Part shown: piece by piece, positions 58,670-64,000 of the stretch
Layout of the letters: every line of letters begins with the position of its first letter
How positions within the stretch are numbered: position 1 is the first letter of the stretch
DNA from: an uncultured Collinsella sp.
Lineage (GTDB): Bacteria; Actinomycetota; Coriobacteriia; Coriobacteriales; Coriobacteriaceae
Reading direction: 5' to 3'
Assembly: GCA_934668875.1 (NCBI GenBank)
Contig: CAKUON010000011.1
Location: 18,007 to 82,006, forward strand
Length of the DNA: 64,000 nt
Notes under the pieces: generated by a model
Told to the model about the DNA's origin: nothing
Databases searched by the model: none
The model's input: only the letters and a program-made list of their open reading frames with translations
Program-made: the position numbers and the translations under genes

Positions 58670-59476
58670 ATGTCCGGACACTCTAAGTGGGCCACAACCA
58701 AGCATCGTAAGGGCGCGCAGGACGCCAAGCGTTCCGCCCTCTTCTCCAAGCTCAGCCGCAACATCACCGTTGCTGCCCGTCTCGGCGGTGACCCGCTGCC
58801 CGAGAACAACGCCAGCCTCGCCGCTGCCGTTGCCAAGGCCAAGGCTCAGTCCATGCCTAAGGACAAGATCAAGTCCGCTATCGACAAGGCTTTTGGTTCG
58901 GGTGCTGACGCCGCCGTCTACGAGAACATCGTGTACGAGGGCTACGGTCCCGCCGGTGTCGCCGTCTACGTCGACTGCCTGACCGACAACCGCAACCGCA
59001 CCGCCGCTGATGTCCGTTCCGCCTTCTCCCACGCTGGTGGTAACCTGGGTACCTCCGGCTCCGTCGCCTTCCAGTTTGAGCGCAAGGGCCAGATCGTCGT
59101 CGCCAAGGAGATCCTGGACGAGAACGCCAAGAAGGAGGCCATGATCGCCAACGGTGCTGCCGGTGACGAGGATGAGTTCATGATGGCTATCGCCGAGGCC
59201 GGTGGCGAGGACTACGAGGATGCCGGCGAGGAGTGGATCGTCTGGACTACTGCCAACGAGGTTATGGCTGTCTCCAAGGCGCTCGAGGAGCAGGGCGTCC
59301 AGGTCAAGGGCTCCGAGACCACCATGGTCCCGACTACCCCGACCGAGGTCTCCGGCGCCGACGCCAAGAAGGTTCAGCGCCTCATCGACCGTCTTGAGGA
59401 GCTCGACGACGTCCAGGATGTTTACAGCACCATGGACATGACCGACGAGGTCATCGCTGCCCTCGAGGAGGAGTAG
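58670..59476 (+). CDS. yebC: YebC/PmpR-family DNA-binding protein
   Basis: A 268-residue member of the TACO1/YebC/PmpR family, easily recognised from the N-terminal MSGHSKWATTKHRKGAQDAK and the three-domain acidic protein that follows (AGGNLGTSGSVAFQFERKG). The family was long annotated as transcriptional regulators; more recent work links YebC proteins to translation of proline-rich or otherwise stalling sequences. It is about 20-25 residues longer than usual because of an acidic insertion (residues about 160-195). AGGAG precedes the ATG. Confidence 0.96.
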   Translation: MSGHSKWATTKHRKGAQDAKRSALFSKLSRNITVAARLGGDPLPENNASLAAAVAKAKAQSMPKDKIKSAIDKAFGSGADAAVYENIVYEGYGPAGVAVYVDCLTDNRNRTAADVRSAFSHAGGNLGTSGSVAFQFERKGQIVVAKEILDENAKKEAMIANGAAGDEDEFMMAIAEAGGEDYEDAGEEWIVWTTANEVMAVSKALEEQGVQVKGSETTMVPTTPTEVSGADAKKVQRLIDRLEELDDVQDVYSTMDMTDEVIAALEEE

Positions 59477-59544
59477 CGCTCGCACGGGTTAAGCCGTGCA
59501 TATCTGGGCATAATGAAGCGAGCATGCAAGCCTCGTGGAATAGA

Positions 59545-59590
59545 TGAGCCGGATCCGCGTGCGTAGAGCACCGGACCCGGCTCTTTTATA
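59545..59590 (+). terminator. Intrinsic terminator of yebC
   Basis: GAGCCGG (59546-59552) pairs with CCGGCTC (59577-59583), with inner TCCG/CGGA pairing, followed by TTTTATAATG. A GCTCGC/GCGAGC structure lies just before it. Confidence 0.75.
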
Positions 59591-59642
59591 ATGATGCGAA
59601 CCGTTTTGCATTTCGAGAGCCGAGATTTGAAGGGAGCGCCGC

Positions 59643-60188
59643 GTGCGCGTACTCAAACGAGCCCTAGCGATCGTGTATCTTGCCGCCACCATCGTGGCGC
59701 TGGGTACGCTTGTCTGCCAGTTTTGGGGGCCGTATACGTATCGCTTTATGTTGCTGATGCGCGACCCCATGCCGCGCGTCGTCGTCACGGCGTGCGCCGG
59801 CGTCGTGGCGATCGGCGTGCTGGTAAGCTTTTTCCGCCTGATGTTCGCCCGTCGCGAGCCGTCCTGCGTGCATCCGGCGGGGGAGCGCAATATCGAGGTC
59901 ACCCTCGCAGCGCTTTCCTCGTGCGCCCGTTCCGCGGCGGAGTGCGATGATCGCGTGATGGTCGAGCATATCGAGGCACGCGTGCAGGGCTCCGACGAGT
60001 CGCGCGTCCGTTTTAAGGTCGAGGCCATCGCGCTCGACGATAGGGACGTCGCTTCTCTTGCTACCGCGATGCAGCAGCGTATCGAGGAAGCCTGCGACAC
60101 CATGCTCGGCACGCCGGGTACGTCCGCGCACGTCCGCTTTTTACCGTCCAAGACTACCGTCCAGACCGTGGAGGTTTCCGGTGAGTGA
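59643..60188 (+). CDS. amaP: Alkaline shock response membrane anchor AmaP-like protein
   Basis: A 181-residue protein with two N-terminal membrane helices (about residues 8-30 and 45-66) and a soluble C-terminal domain. This, together with the DUF2273 and Asp23 genes that follow, matches the AmaP-type anchor that holds Asp23 at the membrane in Staphylococcus. The start is GTG 59643 after GAAGGGAG. It overlaps the next gene by 8 bases. Sequence similarity to known AmaP is judged from layout, so the symbol is tentative. Confidence 0.82.
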   Translation: MRVLKRALAIVYLAATIVALGTLVCQFWGPYTYRFMLLMRDPMPRVVVTACAGVVAIGVLVSFFRLMFARREPSCVHPAGERNIEVTLAALSSCARSAAECDDRVMVEHIEARVQGSDESRVRFKVEAIALDDRDVASLATAMQQRIEEACDTMLGTPGTSAHVRFLPSKTTVQTVEVSGE

Positions 60189-60558
60189 TACCAATCAAGA
60201 CAAGACCACCCGCACGCCGCGCCTGACGATCGACCAGAGCGCCGCCCCGGCGGGCGAGCCTGTTGATTCCAAACACGAAGCAACCGAGCCGCATGACGCG
60301 GCTGCCGCAGATTTTGACGAGGCTATGGGTCTCATCAAGGGAACCGGGGCTGCCATCTGGAGCTATGCCGTGCGCCACCCCAACACCACGCTTGGTGCTG
60401 TCGCGGGCTTTATTCTTGCCGTTTTGGTGCTCACGCTGGGCCTGTGGGACACGCTCGTCATCGCATTCTTTGTGCTGATCGGTGCCGTGATCGGCCAGAT
60501 TCGCGACGGCGAAAACGGTATCGTCAACTTCTTTGGTCGTCTGTTCAGCGGCCGCTAA
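60181..60558 (+). CDS. DUF2273-family small membrane protein
   Basis: A 125-residue protein: a polar, Thr/Asp-rich N-terminal half, then two membrane helices (about 78-118) with LWDTLVIAFFVLIGAVIGQI and the DGE ending typical of DUF2273 proteins in asp23 operons. Its GTG start (60181) lies inside the stop region of the AmaP-like gene, so translation is coupled. The N-terminal extension of about 60 residues is longer than usual for the family. Confidence 0.85.
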   Translation: MSDTNQDKTTRTPRLTIDQSAAPAGEPVDSKHEATEPHDAAAADFDEAMGLIKGTGAAIWSYAVRHPNTTLGAVAGFILAVLVLTLGLWDTLVIAFFVLIGAVIGQIRDGENGIVNFFGRLFSGR

Positions 60559-60602
60559 TATGTATTCGACTGTCGCATCCGCGGCAGGCATAAGGAGGAA
60601 CC

Positions 60603-61121
60603 ATGGCTTTTAATACGAAGGTCGATGTGGCCGATACCGAGCTCGAGGAGAACGAGGCCGTCGTCGAGGCCGAGGACGCGACGCTCGAGGATGAGGCGCT
60701 CGTCGAGGTTGAGTCTGAAGGCGAGACGGACGAGGACGATGAGGAGGCGGACGAGTCCGAGGACTCGCTGACCTATTCCAACGGCGTGATTGAGAAGATC
60801 GTCGCCATGGCAACCCGCGAGGTGCCGCACGTGTTGGGCATGAAGGGCAACCTCATGCACTTTGTGCAGGAGCAGTTTGGTGCCGAGAACCTGACCAAGG
60901 GCGTGACGGTCGAGGTCACCGACGACAACCGTGTGGTCGTCAACATCTCCGTCATCATCGAGTACGGCGCCTATGCGCCTGCAATCTTCGACGACGTCAA
61001 GGAGCGCGTCACCGAGCGCCTCGCTGCGATGACCGGTCTTGAGGTGGCGGGCGTCAACCTGCGCATCGAGGATGTCATCACCCCCGAGGAGTACGAGCAC
61101 CGTACCAGCCAGCACGAGTAA
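60603..61121 (+). CDS. Asp23/Gls24-family envelope stress protein
   Basis: A 172-residue protein. Residues 1-55 are strongly acidic (Glu/Asp repeats), then the Asp23 domain (YSNGVIEKIVAMATREVPHV at about 58-77, VNISVIIEYGAYAPAIF, and a C-terminal VAGVNLRIEDV). Asp23 proteins form filaments near the membrane and respond to cell-envelope and alkaline stress. AGGAGG precedes the ATG. A REP-like element starts at the stop, and an intrinsic terminator follows it. Confidence 0.92.
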   Translation: MAFNTKVDVADTELEENEAVVEAEDATLEDEALVEVESEGETDEDDEEADESEDSLTYSNGVIEKIVAMATREVPHVLGMKGNLMHFVQEQFGAENLTKGVTVEVTDDNRVVVNISVIIEYGAYAPAIFDDVKERVTERLAAMTGLEVAGVNLRIEDVITPEEYEHRTSQHE

Positions 61122-61158
61122 CCTACCAAAAAGGGACAGGTTTGTTTTGGCAGGTTTT
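61120..61158. repeat. REP-like palindrome, CTGCC subfamily
   Basis: ACCTACCAAAAAGGGACAGG through TTTGTTTTGGCAGGTTTT, with tail ATCTGCGAAAACG leading to the terminator at 61175. It overlaps the asp23 stop codon. Confidence 0.88.
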
Positions 61159-61174
61159 ATCTGCGAAAACGTTA

Positions 61175-61217
61175 AACGGCCGACCGCGCAAGCAAAAGCG
61201 CGGCCGGCCGTTGTTTG
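61175..61217 (+). terminator. Terminator of the asp23 cluster
   Basis: AACGGCCGACCGCGC (61175-61189) and GCGCGGCCGGCCGTT (61198-61212) form a stem with one mismatch, followed by GTTTGT. Confidence 0.82.
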
Positions 61218-61328
61218 TACGCCCCCGATGTGGGCATGCCGTTTGTCTAACTAAGGGTTGCAATCGCTGCGTTCCGCGTTACCCTAATGGGCGCATTGTT
61301 TCTAAATTGTTAACGAGGAGTTGCCGTA

Positions 61329-62351
61329 ATGGCCGACGAGCACGAGACAGAAAGCAAGGCATGGGCGATCGAGGCCGCTGCGGCGGAGGCGGCGTCGCGT
61401 GCTGCCGAGGAGGTGCATCGTCCTCCCGTAGTGCCGATGGAGCGCGTGGTCGATCGCGATGTTATCGAGCGTGGCGAGCGCGCTGGTCGCAAGCGCAGCC
61501 AGGAGCCGGGCTTTCCGCGCTTTTTTGCCGAGCTCAATTTGGGCCTGATCCTCACGGCCTTTGCCATCGTTGCATTTAAGACCCCCAACCACTTTGCCTT
61601 TGGCGGCACCTCGGGCGTGTCGGTCATTCTTTCCACGCTGTTCCCGACTCTGCCCGTCGGCGTCTTTATGTGGATCATCAATGCGGTCCTGGTCGTTCTG
61701 GGCTTTATCTTTTTGGAGCGCAAGGCAATCCTGTGGAGTGTCTTCGCCTCGTTTGCGCTGTCCGCCTATGTTTCGCTGTTTGAGCTTTTTATTCCGACCG
61801 ATGTCTCGATGACGGGCGATATGTGGCTCGACCTGTGCTTTGCCGTCATCTTGCCGGCGCTCGGCAGCGCCATTGTCTTTGATATTGGCGCCTCGACGGG
61901 TGGCACGGACATTCTTGCCATGATCCTCAAACGCCGCACGACGCTTGAGATCGGCCGTGCGCTGCTGCTGGTCGATATCGGCATCGTGACCATCGCGGCC
62001 TTTTTGTATGGCCCGCGTGTCGGTCTGTATTGCGTACTCGGCCTGTTTGCCAAGACGCTTGTGGTAGACAAGGCCATCGAGAGCATTCACCTGCGTAAGG
62101 TCTGCACGGTCATTTGTTCCGAGCCCCTTAAGGTCGAGGAGTTTATCGTCAAGCATCTCAACCGTACGGCGACTATCAGCCGCGGCTACGGTGCTTTCTC
62201 GGGCAAGTGCGTGACGGTGATTATGAGCGTGCTGAGTCGTCGCGAGGCCGTGCAGCTGCGTCGCTACGCTCGCGAGATCGATCCGGGTGCCTTTATCACG
62301 ATCGTCGACAGCTCCGAGATCGTCGGCAAGGGTTTCCGCGGAACGAACTAA
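61329..62351 (+). CDS. YitT-family membrane protein
   Basis: A 340-residue protein. The N-terminal 60 residues are cytoplasmic and charged, then five membrane segments (about 70-235) with the YitT_membrane motifs TGGTDILAMIL and GGTSGVSVIL, and a C-terminal DUF2179 domain (GYGAFSGKCVTVIMSVLSRREA, here counted across two parts) likely to bind a ligand in the cytoplasm. Function of the family is unknown. GAGGAG precedes the ATG. The N-terminal extension is longer than in most YitT proteins. Confidence 0.92.
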   Translation: MADEHETESKAWAIEAAAAEAASRAAEEVHRPPVVPMERVVDRDVIERGERAGRKRSQEPGFPRFFAELNLGLILTAFAIVAFKTPNHFAFGGTSGVSVILSTLFPTLPVGVFMWIINAVLVVLGFIFLERKAILWSVFASFALSAYVSLFELFIPTDVSMTGDMWLDLCFAVILPALGSAIVFDIGASTGGTDILAMILKRRTTLEIGRALLLVDIGIVTIAAFLYGPRVGLYCVLGLFAKTLVVDKAIESIHLRKVCTVICSEPLKVEEFIVKHLNRTATISRGYGAFSGKCVTVIMSVLSRREAVQLRRYAREIDPGAFITIVDSSEIVGKGFRGTN

Positions 62352-62500
62352 CGCTGACGTATTCAACGAACCGCCTGCTGGTGCCGTGTACCTTGCAAAT
62401 CGGTCATCTTTGAGTATTTGACCCCACATTGGGCAATAATGATGCTAAAGACATCGTTTGCGATCCAAGTGATTCGCTCAAGATACGAAGGGATGATTCT

Positions 62501-63844
62501 ATGTTTTGCTCGCAGTGTGGCGCCCCTATGGGCGATAACGACAAGTTCTGCGGCGCGTGTGGTGCCCCCAATGCCGGTGCCGCTGGCCCCGCTCCCCAGA
62601 GTCAGGGTCAGCCCCAGCAGTTTGTTCCGCAACCGCCCGTGGCGAATGCGTCCAAGGGCTGTGTGGCTCAGGCGTTTGAGGATATGACCAAGACTCCGGG
62701 CGTGCTGCAGCGCGTGTGCCAGATTGCCTTTTTGCCGGCGCTTATCTGTGTCGTGTCGGTGCTTGTGTTGTTTATTCCCGTTATTGGCGGCATCGCAGCT
62801 GCCATCGGCTTTTTGGCAGCTTGCATTGCGAGCGTGTGCGGTTCCGGCTTTGGTATTGAGTGGGGTCGCGATCTGTCGCTCAAGGTTGATGACGGTATGG
62901 ATCGTCCGCTCATGCGTTCCACGTCGTTTGGTCTCGGAGTCTTTTCGAGCGTTATTTCGGTCGTGCTCGAGGTCATCGCTGCCATTCCCGTTATCGGTGT
63001 AGTGCTTTCGCTGGTGGAGAGCGTGGTAATTGGCGCCGCGGGCTCGTATTCTTATTACGGCTCTTATGCGCTCGAGGCTGCGCTGTTTGGCTCGCTTGGC
63101 CTGCTTGTCCTGGCTATGATTGCCACGGCGGTCTTGGGGGTCTTCTTTAAGATGTTTGCCGATATCGCCGTGATGCACTTTGCGGTGACCGGTCGCGTCG
63201 AGAGCGCGTTTTCGCTTGATAAGGTCTGGGCGGCCTTTAAGAACAATAAGACCAAGCTATTCTGCGCTTCGTTCCTCCCCGAGTTTTTGACGGGTCTGGT
63301 CGCTAACGTTGTCACCTGGATCCTGACGCTCGTCTTTGGCACCATTGCCTCTGTCGGTATGTATAGCTACTACTACCGTCCTACGGCTATTGAGGCGCTT
63401 GTTACCGGCGGCGGCATTACGCTCGTATTGTTCTTGGTGCTGACGGCGTTTGTCACGGTATTCCTCACGGTCTTTGGCAACATGCTCAAGCATCGTGCCG
63501 TTGGCTATTGGGTGGCGCGCTACGCGAGCGAGTGGGCCGACGAGGACAAGGATGACGTCCTGACCTTCGTGCTGCCCTTCGAAAAGAAGGCCGCTCCTGC
63601 AAGCTACGATGCTCCGGACGTCGCTCCCGCGCCTGCGCCCGAGTCCGCACCTGCGCCGGAGCCCGAGACTGTGCCTGTGCCCGAGCCCGCACCTGCGCCG
63701 GAGCCCGAGTCCGCACCTGCGCCGGAGCCCGAGCCTGCGCCTGCGCCCGAGCCTGCGCCTGTGCCCGAGCCTGCGCCTGTGCCCGAGCCTGCACCGGATC
63801 CCGCGCCCGACCCGAACTCCGACGAGGCCCCGCAGGACGAATAG
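62501..63844 (+). CDS. Zinc-ribbon DUF4013-like membrane protein with PEP-rich tail
   Basis: A 447-residue protein. Residues 1-21 are a zinc ribbon (CSQCGAPMGDNDKFCGACG), then a Pro/Gln linker, then a membrane domain (about 75-370) with six or seven helices resembling DUF4013. The C-terminal 70 residues are an acidic proline repeat built of PEPAPAPEPE-type units, probably an extended spacer. ATG 62501 follows CGAAGGGA. The function is unknown. The DNA of the repeat is itself repetitive, so unit number may vary between strains. Confidence 0.82.
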   Translation: MFCSQCGAPMGDNDKFCGACGAPNAGAAGPAPQSQGQPQQFVPQPPVANASKGCVAQAFEDMTKTPGVLQRVCQIAFLPALICVVSVLVLFIPVIGGIAAAIGFLAACIASVCGSGFGIEWGRDLSLKVDDGMDRPLMRSTSFGLGVFSSVISVVLEVIAAIPVIGVVLSLVESVVIGAAGSYSYYGSYALEAALFGSLGLLVLAMIATAVLGVFFKMFADIAVMHFAVTGRVESAFSLDKVWAAFKNNKTKLFCASFLPEFLTGLVANVVTWILTLVFGTIASVGMYSYYYRPTAIEALVTGGGITLVLFLVLTAFVTVFLTVFGNMLKHRAVGYWVARYASEWADEDKDDVLTFVLPFEKKAAPASYDAPDVAPAPAPESAPAPEPETVPVPEPAPAPEPESAPAPEPEPAPAPEPAPVPEPAPVPEPAPDPAPDPNSDEAPQDE

Positions 63845-63853
63845 CCCTGCCAC

Positions 63854-63884
63854 CTGCCATTTGGGGACGGGGTAGAAATGGCAG
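63854..63884. repeat. REP-like palindrome, GGGACGGGG subfamily
   Basis: CTGCCATTTGGGGACGGGG through TAGAAATGGCAG, 10 bases after the stop codon of the zinc-ribbon protein gene. The core agrees with copies at 19575 and 53319 while the arms are different. Confidence 0.8.
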
Positions 63885-63924
63885 AAATAGCGCTTAACAA
63901 ATAAGCGGAGGGGGACGTTCAATC

Positions 63925-64000
63925 TGAACTGCACCCCAAAACTTGGACGGCTTAAATAAGAACTACGCCGCAAGGGGCTGGCTCCGGAACTCCTCCGGGG
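63925..64000 (-). mobile_element. End of an IS3-family insertion sequence (runs out of the window)
   Basis: TGAACTGCACCCCAAAACTT at 63925 resembles the terminal inverted repeat of IS150-group IS3 elements, which often read TG-ACTG-CCCCAAAA-TTGGAC. The transposase C terminus is directly inside it. Only 76 bases of the element are visible. Confidence 0.6.
63963..64000 (-). CDS. IS3-family transposase, last 11 codons
   Basis: The minus strand reads PEEFRSQPLAA then stop at 63965-63963. A short tail with SP.EFR just before the stop is usual for the integrase-type OrfB of IS150-like elements, and the terminal repeat follows at the expected distance. The rest lies beyond the window edge, so intactness is unknown. 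Confidence 0.55.
   Translation of the reverse strand, partial: PEEFRSQPLAA

Overview
The window looks like chromosomal DNA from a gut coriobacterium, most probably Collinsella or a close relative. This is inferred from several things: the GC-rich codon use (GCC, CTG and GTG rich, frequent GTG starts), an actinobacterial glutamate-type ABC operon, a SEC-C-tagged methionine aminopeptidase, a giant 2-hydroxyacyl-CoA dehydratase/activase protein, the AmaP/DUF2273/Asp23 cluster, and many short palindromic repeats built on a GGGACAGG core. No rRNA, tRNA or CRISPR array was seen. Most of the window is ordinary housekeeping and accessory sequence; the unexplained structure is concentrated in the gene-free spacers.

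Layout. 1-5 kb: aspartate kinase tail and asd (aspartate-family amino acids), a DNA repair methyltransferase, and a two-component system. 5-13 kb: a CLC-type anion transporter that resembles the fluoride-specific branch, a GyrI-like protein, a MacB-like ATPase with a large FtsX permease, and a membrane-bound XRE regulator. 13-21 kb: 6-phosphofructokinase, an Ntn amidase, an M18 aminopeptidase, a D-2-hydroxyacid dehydrogenase, Map, a radical SAM protein and an alpha/beta hydrolase. 21-24 kb: a degenerate GGDEF-REC-HD-GYP protein with a partner Hpt protein. 24-27.6 kb: a lower-GC island with a DUF2975 protein, a small XRE repressor and a BcrA-like ABC transporter with two permeases; the promoters at its two ends share a sequence motif. 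27.6-32 kb: a class I amidotransferase-like hydrolase and an amino-acid ABC operon. 32-36 kb: a divergent DXP synthase, an HD protein and a CmpB-type membrane protein. 36-38 kb: amt and a PII protein. 38-42.7 kb: a TetR/MFS pair with matching operators, a HAD phosphatase, and an 844-bp spacer with repeats and a tiny toxin-like ORF. 42-51 kb: a TetR and the giant dehydratase/activase, a 3-hydroxyacyl-CoA dehydrogenase, an AAC(3)-family acetyltransferase, a frameshifted remnant and a DUF389 protein. 51-64 kb: OPT transporter, coaX, dCMP deaminase, NifU-like scaffold, lgt, a DUF6020-like membrane protein, YebC, the amaP-DUF2273-asp23 cluster, YitT, a zinc-ribbon membrane protein, and at the right edge the end of an IS3-family element.

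The spacers carry three overlapping layers of inverted-repeat sequence. (1) At least eighteen REP-like palindromes of 30-40 bp fall in subfamilies that keep a GGGACAGG, GGGACTG, GGGGTCAGG or GGGACGGGG core while the flanking arms differ. One subfamily sits repeatedly between a stop codon and that gene's intrinsic terminator. (2) About ten larger inverted repeats of 60-230 bp, most of them nested, have 16-30 bp outer arms and a second internal stem; two share a 12-bp loop sequence. (3) A 62-bp-period array of three self-palindromic units lies between a histidine kinase gene and the CLC gene. These layers, and a 41-codon membrane-peptide ORF whose ribosome-binding site is folded into a hairpin, are the strongest candidates here for something undescribed.
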